NCBI RefSeq assembly: GCF_963675585.1
Contig: NZ_OY776413.1
Coordinates: 186,001-250,000 of the forward strand
Reading direction: 5' to 3'
DNA from: an uncultured Draconibacterium sp.
GTDB taxonomy: Bacteria > Bacteroidota > Bacteroidia > Bacteroidales > Prolixibacteraceae
Length of the DNA: 64,000 nucleotides
The notes beneath the pieces were generated by a model, which did not search any database, had not been told where the DNA came from, and saw only the letters and a list, made by a program, of their open reading frames with translations. The position numbers were made by a program, and so were the translations under genes. Below, piece after piece: positions 25,511 through 34,527 of this stretch (the first letter of the stretch is position 1; each line of letters begins with the position of its first letter).

Positions 25511-26956
25511 CTACTTACTTTTAGCCGCTTCTTCGCTCTTTTCATTTTGGCTGTATCCCAAAATTTTAAACATTTCTTCAGCCGATTGCTCATTCCGGTA
25601 TACATAATCGATTATATTGCCTTTTTCATCACGATCAATAATTACGTGTTTGGGCGACGGAATTAAACAGTGTTTTATACCACCGTAACCACTAATGGCA
25701 TCCTGATAAGCTCCGGTATGGAAAAATCCCAGATACAAAGGTTCCTTTTCACCTTCCTCATCGGTGTATGAGGGCAGCAAAACCTCCTGGTTAAAGTCTT
25801 CAGAGTTGTAATAGTCTGAATGATCGCAGCTTATACCACCAATGTTTACCCGTTTGTATTCGTTGTTCCATTTATTAATCGGCAACAAAATAAACTTCTC
25901 AAAAATCGACCAGGCATCCGGAATGGTATTCATTAAACTATTGTTTACAATGTACCAGCTTTCGGTATCGTTTTGTTGCTTTTGCTCCAGCACTTCAAAA
26001 ATAATAGCACCACTTTCGCCAACCGTATATTTCCCAAACTCGGTGTAAATATCGGGTTCTGCAATTTTTTCAACCGCACAGGCATCTTTAATATTCGATA
26101 CAATTTCGTTTATCATGTATTCGTAATTGTATTCAAATCCAAGATGATTTCGGATTGGGAATCCACCACCCAGGTTAAACGAATTTAAAGTTGGACATTG
26201 TTTTTTCAAATCAACATACAACTTTGTGGCTTTCTGAAATTCGCCCCAGTAATAAAGACTGTCTTTTATACCTGAATCAACAAAAAAGTGTAACATTTTT
26301 AATTCGATGTTGCTTTTCCCTTTTATGTTATTGGTAAAAAATTCGAGAATATTGGTATGCCTGATTCCCAAACGTGAAGTATAATACGACGATTGAGACT
26401 CTTCGTTAATGGCCATTCTAATACCGATTTTAATTTTGGTATCGCCCGCAAGTTTCTCAATTCGTTTTAGTTCGTTAATACTGTCTAAAACAATAATGTT
26501 ATTCTTAAATCCTATCTCCTGCAGCGACAAAATCTTTTTTAAATAATCGTCGGTTTTGTACCCGTTGTGAATGATAACCCGATTGACATCGATTTTCTTG
26601 TCGTGAAACACGTTCAAAATCAAATCAATATCATACGAAGATGATGTCTCTAGGTTTACATTGTGTTTTAATGCTTCGCTAATTACATGCGAAAAGTGAT
26701 TACATTTTGTACAATAACAATAAAAATACCGCCCTTTGTAATTGTTCTTTTTAATTGCCTTGTTAAACAGGTTACGTGCTTTCTTGATTTGATCTCCAAT
26801 TTTTGGTAAGTATATGAACCTGAACGGAGTACCATATTTTTTTATCAGATGTTTTATCGAGATCCCATGGAAAGTCAGGTTGTTATTTCTTAAATCAAAA
26901 CCCTCTTGTGGAAAATAATAGGTCTGTTCAATCAAATCAAAATAAGAATTCTTCAT
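25511..26956 (-). CDS. Fold-III PLP decarboxylase, probable arginine decarboxylase type
   Basis: A 481-residue alanine-racemase-fold decarboxylase. The PLP lysine is probably in YCTKCNHFSH; HNGYKTDDYLKK, GGGFPIRNHLG and EFGKYTVGESGA are the substrate/PLP motifs, and GFFHTGAYQDAISGYGG ends the barrel. This is shorter than the 630-residue SpeA and resembles the branch of arginine or carboxynorspermidine decarboxylases used by Bacteroidota. The divergent genes 27417-29800 encode carboxynorspermidine dehydrogenase and decarboxylase, so it most likely supplies agmatine/putrescine for spermidine synthesis. Reaction assignment is by family and context. Confidence 0.8.
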   Translation of the reverse strand: MKNSYFDLIEQTYYFPQEGFDLRNNNLTFHGISIKHLIKKYGTPFRFIYLPKIGDQIKKARNLFNKAIKKNNYKGRYFYCYCTKCNHFSHVISEALKHNVNLETSSSYDIDLILNVFHDKKIDVNRVIIHNGYKTDDYLKKILSLQEIGFKNNIIVLDSINELKRIEKLAGDTKIKIGIRMAINEESQSSYYTSRLGIRHTNILEFFTNNIKGKSNIELKMLHFFVDSGIKDSLYYWGEFQKATKLYVDLKKQCPTLNSFNLGGGFPIRNHLGFEYNYEYMINEIVSNIKDACAVEKIAEPDIYTEFGKYTVGESGAIIFEVLEQKQQNDTESWYIVNNSLMNTIPDAWSIFEKFILLPINKWNNEYKRVNIGGISCDHSDYYNSEDFNQEVLLPSYTDEEGEKEPLYLGFFHTGAYQDAISGYGGIKHCLIPSPKHVIIDRDEKGNIIDYVYRNEQSAEEMFKILGYSQNEKSEEAAKSK

Positions 26957-27416
26957 CTACGTAATCATAAAAAGTGGTTATTATTAATATTGTTACAGTT
27001 CGCAAATAAACTCATTTTTTCTGAAATAATTTTAGTCGAAAATAAAAAAATGCCCCGGGCAAGAAAAAGCCTGCTATACCACTGTAGAGTAGGCAGATAC
27101 TGATCTTCTAAATTTAAAATTGAAACATTTGTAAGAAATAAAGACCTCCGCTTTAGACCATTTCCAATTCCTTAATTTGAGTTTCACTTTCCTTTCAGTA
27201 AATTTATACTGAAATTGTACTCAGAACAAAAGTTTTTACAAAAGACCATGCACAATTGCATCTGTATAATTTCTGGTAAAATCGCTATTTTCCGATGCAT
27301 TTACCATTAAAAAAATTGTTTAATTTGCCTTGGATTTCCAGAAGCAGGTATTTCGGAAATATGCAGAGTTTAAAGAGAATTAAATTGAATTAACATTTAA
27401 CAAGAATTAATAAAAG
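26957..27416. other. Divergent intergenic region of the polyamine genes
   Basis: 460 bases without a gene. It holds an imperfect hairpin (GCCTGCT at 27069, AGTAGGC at 27088) and an upstream box TTAATTTG near 27319, which may drive the rightward genes. I see no riboswitch or other structured element. Confidence 0.45.
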
Positions 27417-28610
27417 ATGAGCAAAGTACTGATTATTGGAGCCGGTGGAGTTGGTCGTGTTGTTGCCAGCAAATGTGCCGATAATCCTGAAGTTTTTTCA
27501 GAGATTTTGTTAGCGAGCCGCACGGTTTCTAAGTGCGATGTAATTGCCAAAGAAGTGGGTAAAGGCAGAATTAAAACAGCGCCGTTAAATGCCGACAATG
27601 TTGCAGAAACGGTAGCCTTGATTAATCAATTTAAACCGGAACTGGTAATAAACGTAGCACTCCCCTACCAGGACCTGCCAATAATGGATGCCTGTTTGGA
27701 AACCGGAGTAAACTACCTCGACACTGCCAATTACGAGCCAAAAGACGAAGCCAAATTCGAATACAGCTGGCAGTGGGCTTATCACGACCGCTTTAAAGAA
27801 AAAGGAATTATGGCGGTTTTAGGTTGCGGATTCGATCCGGGTGTAACCAGTATTTACACAGCCTATGCAGCCAAGCATCATTTCGATGAAATGCACTACC
27901 TCGATATTGTAGATTGTAACGGCGGTGACCATGGAAAGGCTTTTGCCACCAATTTTAATCCTGAAATTAACATTCGCGAGATCACTCAAAAAGGAAAATA
28001 CTGGAAAGATGGCAAATGGGTAGAAACCGAACCTTTCGAAATTAAAAAGTCGCTTACTTATCCAAACATCGGCCAGCGCGATTCGTATGTTCTGTTTCAC
28101 GAAGAGCTGGAATCGTTAACAAAAAACTACCCGAGTTTAAAGCAGGCTCGTTTCTGGATGACTTTCGGACAGGAGTACCTTACTCACCTGCGCGTAATTC
28201 AGAACATTGGCATGTCGCGTATCGATCCAGTTAAATACAAAGGAGTTGATATTATTCCGCTTGAATTCTTAAAAGAAGTTTTACCAAATCCGGGTGACCT
28301 GGGAGAAAACTACACCGGAGAAACTTCAATTGGTTGTCGTATTAAAGGAATTAAAGACGGCAAAGAAAAGTCGTATTATGTTTGGAACAACTGCAGCCAC
28401 CAAAAAGCATTTGACGAAACAGGAACACAAGGTGTATCGTACACAACCGGAGTTCCGGCCATGCTTGGAGCCATGATGGTTTTAACTGGCAAGTGGCAGG
28501 GCAAAGGCGTATTTAACGTCGAAGAATTTAATCCCGATCCGTTTATGGAAAGAATCGGAGAATTCGGACTGCCCTGGAATGAAGAGATTAATGGCGATTT
28601 AGAAGTATAA
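27417..28610 (+). CDS. Carboxynorspermidine dehydrogenase (saccharopine dehydrogenase family)
   Basis: A 397-residue NAD(P)-dependent enzyme. LIIGAGGVGRVVASKCA gives the Rossmann fingerprint, and the saccharopine-dehydrogenase-like catalytic domain carries GCGFDPGVTSIYTAYA and NGGDHGKAFATNFNPE. Bacteroidota use this family as carboxy(nor)spermidine dehydrogenase, joining putrescine with aspartate semialdehyde. The following gene encodes the matching decarboxylase, which supports that role over lysine metabolism. A terminator lies between the two genes. Confidence 0.88.
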   Translation: MSKVLIIGAGGVGRVVASKCADNPEVFSEILLASRTVSKCDVIAKEVGKGRIKTAPLNADNVAETVALINQFKPELVINVALPYQDLPIMDACLETGVNYLDTANYEPKDEAKFEYSWQWAYHDRFKEKGIMAVLGCGFDPGVTSIYTAYAAKHHFDEMHYLDIVDCNGGDHGKAFATNFNPEINIREITQKGKYWKDGKWVETEPFEIKKSLTYPNIGQRDSYVLFHEELESLTKNYPSLKQARFWMTFGQEYLTHLRVIQNIGMSRIDPVKYKGVDIIPLEFLKEVLPNPGDLGENYTGETSIGCRIKGIKDGKEKSYYVWNNCSHQKAFDETGTQGVSYTTGVPAMLGAMMVLTGKWQGKGVFNVEEFNPDPFMERIGEFGLPWNEEINGDLEV

Positions 28611-28618
28611 ATTAGCAA

Positions 28619-28646
28619 AGAGCCCAGGCGTTAAGCTTCGGGCTCT
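28619..28646 (+). terminator. Terminator/attenuator between polyamine genes
   Basis: AGAGCCC pairs with GGGCTCT around a 14-base loop, followed by CTTTTT. It lies in the 53-base gap before nspC, so nspC may be transcribed less than its neighbour. Confidence 0.7.
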
Positions 28647-28663
28647 CTTTTTAAATTACAATT

Positions 28664-29800
28664 GTGGACTATTCAAAAATTCCATCACCGGCTTTTGTTT
28701 TGGACGAAAAGCTGCTGCGTAAAAATCTTGAACTGATTGACCGGGTTCAGAAAGAAGCAGGCATTGAGATTATTCTTGCATTTAAGGGATTTGCCATGTG
28801 GAGTGCTTTCCCGTTGGTGCGCGAATACGTAAGCGGAGCAACAGCAAGTTCCTTATACGAAGCACGGCTTTGTTTCGAAGAAATGAAAACAAGAGCGCAT
28901 ATTTATTCGCCGGTTTATTTCGAAAAAGAGTTTGACGAATTACTGAGTTACAGCAACCACATTGTTTTTAATTCCTTAAATCAGTTTGCAAAATATTATT
29001 CCCGTACCCAAGAAGCAGAACATCATGTTTCGTGCGGAATACGTGTGAATCCGGAATTTTCGGATGTGGAAACAGATTTGTACAATCCAAGTGCGCCGGG
29101 CTCGCGCCTGGGTGTTGGTATCGATGAATTCCCGGATGAACTTCCCGACGGAATTGAGGGAATACATTTTCATGTGCTTTGCGAATCAGATTCATATAGT
29201 CTGGAAAATGTATTGGAAAAGCTGGAAAATAAATTTGGGAAATACCTTCATCAGGTAAAATGGGTAAACATGGGTGGAGGTCATTTAATGACACGAAAAG
29301 GCTACAACCACCAGCATTTAATTGATCTGTTAACAAAATTCAGAAAGAAATACAATGTAAAGGTTATCCTGGAACCGGGTAGTGCCTTTGCATGGGAAAC
29401 CGGGGTGCTGGTATCAACCGTACAAGATATTGTTGAACACAAAGGTGTTAAAACTGCCATCCTCGATGTTTCGTTTACAGCACACATGCCCGATACGCTT
29501 GAAATGCCTTACCGTCCTAAAATTGTTGGCGCAACAGATCCGGACAAAAACAGCGAACATTTGTATCGACTTGGAGGCCCCAGCTGCCTGGCCGGCGATT
29601 TTATGGAAGCCTACGATTTTAAGCACAAACTCGAAATTGGAGAACAGATTATTTTCCTCGATATGATTCATTACACCATGGTAAAAACAACCATGTTTAA
29701 TGGAGTAAATCACCCGATAATTGCCATTTGGAAAGAAGACAATTCTCTTCAAATTGTACGTGAATTTAATTATCACGATTTTAAAAGCAGGCTGTCATAA
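28664..29800 (+). CDS. nspC: Carboxynorspermidine decarboxylase
   Basis: A 378-residue fold-III PLP decarboxylase with LAFKGFAMW carrying the PLP lysine, NMGGGHLMTRKGYN and LEPGSAFAWETG motifs. It starts with GTG (28664). The enzyme removes the carboxyl group of carboxy(nor)spermidine to give (nor)spermidine. It follows the dehydrogenase gene and completes the route together with the decarboxylase at 25511-26956. Confidence 0.93.
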   Translation: MDYSKIPSPAFVLDEKLLRKNLELIDRVQKEAGIEIILAFKGFAMWSAFPLVREYVSGATASSLYEARLCFEEMKTRAHIYSPVYFEKEFDELLSYSNHIVFNSLNQFAKYYSRTQEAEHHVSCGIRVNPEFSDVETDLYNPSAPGSRLGVGIDEFPDELPDGIEGIHFHVLCESDSYSLENVLEKLENKFGKYLHQVKWVNMGGGHLMTRKGYNHQHLIDLLTKFRKKYNVKVILEPGSAFAWETGVLVSTVQDIVEHKGVKTAILDVSFTAHMPDTLEMPYRPKIVGATDPDKNSEHLYRLGGPSCLAGDFMEAYDFKHKLEIGEQIIFLDMIHYTMVKTTMFNGVNHPIIAIWKEDNSLQIVREFNYHDFKSRLS

Positions 29801-29881
29801 CCTATCTAAAATTTCTATCAACCTGCGACTGATCTTTTCAGACAAAACGTCTAAACCAATGAAATAAACAATTTTAATAAG

Positions 29882-31675
29882 ATGAAAAACCTAATAACCT
29901 GTGTTCTTTTTTTATTTTTTATACAATCCGGATTTGCGCAGCAAAATACCAACAAACGTGCCGAATGGTTTACCGACGCCCGGTTTGGAATGTTTATTCA
30001 CTGGGGAGTTTACAGTGGTGCCGAAGGCTTTTGGAAAGGCGAAAAACTGCGTAATAACAACGACTACGCCGAATGGATTTTATACCGTAACAGGATTGAT
30101 AGAAATGAATATGTTACGCTACTCGACCGCTTTCAATGGGACGACATTGATCCGGAAGAATGGGTAATTCTGGCGAAAAATTCGGGGATGAAATACATTA
30201 CCATAACGGCTAAACATCATGATGGCTTTGGATTATGGGACAGCCAAGTAAGCGATTACGATCTTGGTGATTATACGAATCCTAAACGCGATATTATTTC
30301 AGAAATGGCAGAAGCCTGCAAAAAACACGGCATCAAACTTTGTCTGTATTATTCGCATTGGGTTGACTGGGAACACCCGCTTGGGTGGGATCATACACGC
30401 GAGATTTATAAAATATCGGAAAGTGATTACGACCGATACTGGCAGCAAAAAGTGATACCCCAAATTACGGAGTTGCTCACCAATTACGGCGAGATTTCAA
30501 TGCTTTGGTTCGACATGTGGATCCATCATTCCGAGAGTATTGTTACCAAAGAACAATTACTACAGCTTAAATCTCTAATACGAGAATTACAGCCCAACTG
30601 CCTCATCAATTCCCGTTTGGGCCTGTCGATTGAAGAAGATCCCGACATTGATTACAAAACACTGGGCGACAACCAACTTGGCGACAAAAAGGAAGATTTC
30701 CCATGGCAATCGCCGGCAACAGTTGCCCATTCGTGGGGTTTTCATTTATCCGACAATCAGTGGAAATCTACAACTACATTATTAAAATCCTTAATCGGGA
30801 ATGTTAGTTTGAATGGCAATTTTATGCTGAATATTGGCCCGCGTGCCAACGGTGATGTACCTTTTGAAATTTCGCAACGCATGCTGAAAATGGGGAAATG
30901 GCTGGAGGTGAACGGAGAGTCGATATACGGAGCCGAAGCTTTTGATCTGGATAAAGACCTGCACGACTGGGGAAAAATTACCTGCAAACAAGATGGAAAC
31001 ACTTTTAAATTATTCCTGCATGTATACAACTGGCCTCTTAGCAAACATCTGAATCTTACGGGGATTACAACCAACCCTGATAGAATTTACCTTCTGGCCG
31101 ATAAGCAGGAATCGTCCCTCTCTTTTTCTCATTCAGGCGCATTTACAGAAATTACTCTTCCAAAGAACCAACCAGATCCGTATGTTTCGGTTGTTGTGGT
31201 TGAATACAAAGCTAAACCTGAGATAAGCGATGGACTGGTAGCCAAAACGTCTGATGGTGGTTATTCATTGCTTCCCGGAAATCAAAATCCGCAACCTAAA
31301 TCAATGGAGATAACACCTCCGGCAAAATACGGAACGGTACCGGCTTTTGTAGCAGCAAATGGCGTTTCTGACTTTAGCTGGAAAATATACATTGACAAAC
31401 CGGGTACAAAAAGAGTTGATGTGTCATATAGTTTTCAGGGTTACTTAAACAACAGCCAAATAGTGTTAGAAGTTGCCGAACAGTCCTTGTATCATTCGGT
31501 ACATCCAACCGGGCAGACAGTTGGTGAGCCGAACCAGGACTGGCACATCGATAATTTCGAATCAAACAAAATGGGAACAATCGATTTTCCGGAACCCGGT
31601 TTTTACACCATCAAACTCAGTATTCAGCCAACTGAAAGAGATCCGATCAAGTTCCAGTGGCTGTGGCTAAAATAA
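29882..31675 (+). CDS. GH29 alpha-L-fucosidase
   Basis: A 597-residue exported glycoside hydrolase: signal peptide (residues 1-19, ending GFAQ), then the GH29 barrel with WFTDARFGMFIHWGVYS, MKYITITAKHHDGFGLWDS and MLWFDMW, where Asp211 is the likely nucleophile. A C-terminal beta-sandwich follows (DGLVAKTSDGGYSLLP to the end). It would release fucose from host, algal or plant glycans in the periplasm or at the surface. It is isolated from the SusCD operons by the polyamine genes on one side and several unrelated genes on the other, so its membership of that locus is uncertain. Confidence 0.95.
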   Translation: MKNLITCVLFLFFIQSGFAQQNTNKRAEWFTDARFGMFIHWGVYSGAEGFWKGEKLRNNNDYAEWILYRNRIDRNEYVTLLDRFQWDDIDPEEWVILAKNSGMKYITITAKHHDGFGLWDSQVSDYDLGDYTNPKRDIISEMAEACKKHGIKLCLYYSHWVDWEHPLGWDHTREIYKISESDYDRYWQQKVIPQITELLTNYGEISMLWFDMWIHHSESIVTKEQLLQLKSLIRELQPNCLINSRLGLSIEEDPDIDYKTLGDNQLGDKKEDFPWQSPATVAHSWGFHLSDNQWKSTTTLLKSLIGNVSLNGNFMLNIGPRANGDVPFEISQRMLKMGKWLEVNGESIYGAEAFDLDKDLHDWGKITCKQDGNTFKLFLHVYNWPLSKHLNLTGITTNPDRIYLLADKQESSLSFSHSGAFTEITLPKNQPDPYVSVVVVEYKAKPEISDGLVAKTSDGGYSLLPGNQNPQPKSMEITPPAKYGTVPAFVAANGVSDFSWKIYIDKPGTKRVDVSYSFQGYLNNSQIVLEVAEQSLYHSVHPTGQTVGEPNQDWHIDNFESNKMGTIDFPEPGFYTIKLSIQPTERDPIKFQWLWLK

Positions 31676-31755
31676 AAAAGACCTTTTAGTCACTTTATCA
31701 ACAATTGTTAATAACAGCGGTTAATTCATGGTGAATACAAACATGTGCTAAAGTA

Positions 31756-31786
31756 TTGACATGAGCCTATTTAATGTGTACATTTG
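31756..31786 (+). promoter_or_regulatory. Promoter of a putative structured RNA
   Basis: TTG at 31756-31758 and TACATTTG at 31779-31786, separated by 20 bp; start near 31793. Confidence 0.6.
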
Positions 31787-31792
31787 ATCTAT

Positions 31793-32316
31793 CAGGTGAG
31801 CGATAAAAGGCTGCTTTGAAAATGTGGAAGCGGCGGAAATTCCTTAGTTGGAAATGAAGCTAATTCTCTCCGACCTTCGGGACGGCACAACAGAAAAGCC
31901 GAGTTGCGAAGAAGATGGCAACATCAGATTCGGGCAATCATCTAAGAAAAGTCAAACGTTCTTTACAGATTGTGTCATCAGGCAGGAAGTATAAAAAACT
32001 CCGGTTTTTGACTGCAAAACTGCACAACAACAAAGAGGCAACTCCGAGGTGTTGATTGGAAAGGGGAAGTCCGAAAGGAACAAGCTTAATACACTGAAAC
32101 GACAATTCGTCCGGGAAGCGAATCGTAAGATTAGCAAAGGGACAAATCAAAAGTTTAGCTGTAACAAGTTAAACCGTAGATTAAGGGCAGATTCAGATTC
32201 GCAAGAATCAGAAAACGCCGGTTGTAATAACCGTAACCTGGCACGAAAAGTAACTCCGGTTACTTGGAAGTGAATGGGAACTATTCGTAACAGAATGGTT
32301 CCCATTTGTGTTTTAT
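31793..32316 (+). ncRNA. Putative large structured non-coding RNA
   Basis: A 520-base region between GH29 and kdsA with no plausible protein frame but a strong promoter and a strong terminator. It is dense with short helices capped by stable tetraloops: CCGA-CC-TTCG-GG-ACGG (31870-31885), AAAAAC-TCCG-GTTTTT (31994-32009), TCC-GAAA-GGA (32070-32079), GATTC-GCAA-GAATC (32196-32209), CGGTT-GTAAT-AACCG (32219-32233) and AAGTAAC-TCCG-GTTACTT (32248-32265). UNCG and GNRA loops are typical of structured RNAs. I do not recognise it: no RNase P, tmRNA, 6S or SRP signature motif was found. It might instead be a decayed gene, but the promoter, terminator and tetraloops argue for RNA. Confidence 0.6.
32273..32306 (+). 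terminator. Terminator of the putative RNA
   Basis: AATGGGAAC-T-ATTC pairs with GAAT-G-GTTCCCATT (14 pairs, one GU) around GTAACA, followed by TGTGTTTTA. Confidence 0.85.
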
Positions 32317-32420
32317 ATGGTCTCATTTCACATTTCTTTATTTCTCAATAGAACCAGTGTTTTTACATACTATCATTTCGCTATTTTCTTCTTACTTTTA
32401 CCCTTGCAAAAATTAGATTC

Positions 32421-33242
32421 ATGATTCCACAAATTGAAAAACTGAAGTATACCGATTCGGGTAACTTTTTCTTACTAGCCGGCCCTTGTGCCATCGAAGG
32501 AGAAAAAATGGCAATGGACATAGCCGAGCAAATCGTTTTGATTTCTGAACGATTAAAAATCCCTTATGTTTTTAAAGGTTCGTATCGAAAAGCCAACCGT
32601 TCGCGCATTGATTCGTTTACGGGAATTGGAGACGAGAAAGCGCTTAAAATATTGCAAAAAGTTGCCACTACCTATAACATTCCGGTTGTAACAGATATTC
32701 ACACTGCCGACGAGGCTGCCATGGCAGCAGAATATGTTGATATTCTGCAGATTCCTGCTTTTCTGTGCCGGCAAACAGATATTTTGGTCGCTGCAGCAAA
32801 TACAGGGAAAGTGGTTAACATTAAAAAAGGTCAGTTTTTGTCAGCCGATGCCATGCAGTTTGCGGTAACAAAAGTTCGCGAAAGCGGAAATCCGAATGTA
32901 ATACTTACCGAACGAGGCACTACTTTTGGATACCAGGATCTGGTGGTAGATTACCGCGGAATTCCGGAGATGAAAGCATTGGATGTACCGGTAGTTTTAG
33001 ACATTACCCACTCCTTACAACAACCCAACCAGGCCAGTGGAGTTACCGGAGGAAAACCTCAGTTAATTGAAGTAGTTGCACGCGCAGGAATTGCCGTTGG
33101 TGCCGATGGAATTTTTATCGAAACACATCCAAATCCTGCCGAGGCAAAATCGGACGGTGCAAACATGCTCCGCCTCGATCTGCTTGAAAATCTGATGCAA
33201 AAACTGGTACTGATTAAACAAACCATTAACCAAATCGGATAA
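32421..33242 (+). CDS. kdsA: 3-deoxy-8-phosphooctulonate synthase
   Basis: A 273-residue Kdo-8-phosphate synthase. LLAGPCAIEGEKMA, PYVFKGSYRKANRSR, VVTDIHTADEAAMAA, DILQIPAFLCRQTDILVA, and GADGIFIETHPNPAEAKSDG are diagnostic. It condenses phosphoenolpyruvate with arabinose 5-phosphate in LPS core synthesis, consistent with a Gram-negative cell. The DinB-like gene starts on the base after its stop. Confidence 0.97.
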   Translation: MIPQIEKLKYTDSGNFFLLAGPCAIEGEKMAMDIAEQIVLISERLKIPYVFKGSYRKANRSRIDSFTGIGDEKALKILQKVATTYNIPVVTDIHTADEAAMAAEYVDILQIPAFLCRQTDILVAAANTGKVVNIKKGQFLSADAMQFAVTKVRESGNPNVILTERGTTFGYQDLVVDYRGIPEMKALDVPVVLDITHSLQQPNQASGVTGGKPQLIEVVARAGIAVGADGIFIETHPNPAEAKSDGANMLRLDLLENLMQKLVLIKQTINQIG

Positions 33243-33716
33243 ATGATATTTTCGTTGCTCGCACAAGAATTGGAAACACGTGTATTGGAATGGGAAACTA
33301 AATTATTAGAATTACCCGAGGATGTAATTAGCAATCGTAAGAATTCCCAGAACAGAAGTATTAAACAAATTCTGGGACACATGATCGATTCGGCATCCAA
33401 CAATACACATCGTGTCATTCATTTGCAATACCGCGAATCGCCGGTTGAATATCCCAACTATGCCACATACGGGAATAACGACAAATGGATAGCCATTCAA
33501 AATTACCAGGATGAAAACCGGGAAAATTTGGTTCAACTCTGGAAATATTCGCACATACATTTTGCTCATGTTATCAAAAACATCAATGCTGAAAAGCTGG
33601 AATCAAAATGGGAGGCAGATAAAAATATATATGTTACTTTACAAGATATGGTTGAAGACTTTCCGAGGCATTTTCAATTGCACATTAACGAAATTACAGA
33701 TTTGATAAATACCTGA
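33243..33716 (+). CDS. DinB/YfiT-like four-helix protein
   Basis: A 157-residue protein of the DinB superfamily: four-helix bundle with conserved His in QILGHMIDSASNN and FQLHINEI, matching the metal-binding histidines of DinB-like putative thiol transferases. It begins immediately after the kdsA stop, suggesting co-transcription. Substrate unknown. Confidence 0.82.
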   Translation: MIFSLLAQELETRVLEWETKLLELPEDVISNRKNSQNRSIKQILGHMIDSASNNTHRVIHLQYRESPVEYPNYATYGNNDKWIAIQNYQDENRENLVQLWKYSHIHFAHVIKNINAEKLESKWEADKNIYVTLQDMVEDFPRHFQLHINEITDLINT

Positions 33717-33743
33717 ATTATAAAATAACTTAAACCAATAAAA

Positions 33744-34154
33744 ATGAAAACTCGAAGAAACTTTATTAAAAAAGCAGCGTCGGCACTGGCAGTAGCAGGA
33801 TTATTACCACTAGCTAAAAAAAGCATGGCAGGCGAAGTAAAAATTACCGGCACCCTGGTACATCATGTTTATTTCTGGCTGAAAGAACCAAAAAACGAAG
33901 CGCATAAAAACCAATTAGTAAAAGGTGCAAACGAGCTTTTAAAAATCAAGTCCATAAAAATGAGTCACATCGGATTTCCGGCCGGGACAGAAAACCGCGA
34001 TGTGGTGGACCACTCCTACTCTGTTTCATACATGGTAATGTTCGATTCACAAGCCGACCAGGATGCCTATCAGGTTGATCCGATTCATTTAAAATTTGTG
34101 GAAGAAAACCAGCATTTGTGGAACAAGGTAATTGTTTACGATTCGGTGAATTAG
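33744..34154 (+). CDS. Tat-exported Dabb-domain protein
   Basis: A 136-residue protein with a twin-arginine signal (MKTRRNFIKKAASALAVAGLLP) and a Dabb (stress-responsive alpha/beta barrel) domain: LVHHVYFWLKEP at the start and DPIHLKFVEENQHLW at the end. Dabb dimers are found in several catabolic enzymes and stress proteins; no catalytic residue can be assigned here. Confidence 0.87.
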   Translation: MKTRRNFIKKAASALAVAGLLPLAKKSMAGEVKITGTLVHHVYFWLKEPKNEAHKNQLVKGANELLKIKSIKMSHIGFPAGTENRDVVDHSYSVSYMVMFDSQADQDAYQVDPIHLKFVEENQHLWNKVIVYDSVN

Positions 34155-34176
34155 ACCATTCATCCTTTGAATTAAC

Positions 34177-34428
34177 GCGGAATATAATTTTGGTTGAGCG
34201 GAGCTCATTTAATGTAGTGCGGAATACATTTTCACCTGTGCGCAGCCTTCTTTATCTGACGCGCTGTCAGTTTTCGATTGTGCGGAGCCTTTTTCTCCTG
34301 ATGCAATGTCAGTTTTCAGTAGTGCGAAGATTATTACTAGTCGTGCTAAGACCATTTTAAGTGGAGCAAGAACAGTTTTAGCTTGTTTAAGGTTTGTTTT
34401 TACCACCATTAAGTTTCCTATTAACCTG
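34177..34428. repeat. Phase-locked 21-bp repeat array, 12 units
   Basis: Twelve consecutive units of exactly 21 bases (unit starts at 34177, 34198, 34219 and so on to 34408), consensus GCGnAgnnnnTTTTnnnTnnT, strongly diverged yet without a single insertion or deletion. Twenty-one bases equal seven codons, and long frames run through most of the array on both strands, giving heptad-like peptides. See findings. It fills the gap between the Dabb gene and the SpmAB-like gene. Confidence 0.8.
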
Positions 34429-34505
34429 TATGTTTTTCTTCCAGTACTACAAAGCAAACTCTTTGTGAAACAACAGATAACAGCAAACACACTTTGAAAC
34501 GCCAA
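34209..34505 (-). CDS. Possible heptad-repeat small protein
   Basis: The minus strand is open for 98 codons across the 21-bp array, giving seven-residue repeats such as KTVLAPL, KMVLARL, KTDIASG and KTDSASD. It begins 22 bases after the stop of the SpmAB-like gene on the same strand, so it could be a downstream operon member. The composition is odd and the opposite strand is also partly open, so translation is uncertain. Confidence 0.3.
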   Translation of the reverse strand: MAFQSVFAVICCFTKSLLCSTGRKTYRLIGNLMVVKTNLKQAKTVLAPLKMVLARLVIIFALLKTDIASGEKGSAQSKTDSASDKEGCAQVKMYSALH

Positions 34506-34527
34506 AATACGTAGCGAACTTTAATGA

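Noticed and set aside
32049-32273. 74-codon plus-strand frame in the GH29-kdsA gap
   Set aside because: It overlaps the tetraloop hairpins, begins mid-region and has an unnatural composition; a non-coding RNA explains the region better.
31793-32316. RNase P RNA, tmRNA or group II intron
   Set aside because: The CR-I motif GAGGAAAGUC, a tmRNA-like acceptor start and a domain V were looked for and not seen.
34118-34360. 80-codon plus-strand frame over the 21-bp array
   Set aside because: It starts inside the Dabb gene with a GTG and its peptide is a by-product of the repeat; the minus frame covers the array better.
34177-34428. CRISPR array
   Set aside because: Repeat units are diverged, contiguous and without unique spacers of constant length, and no cas gene is present.
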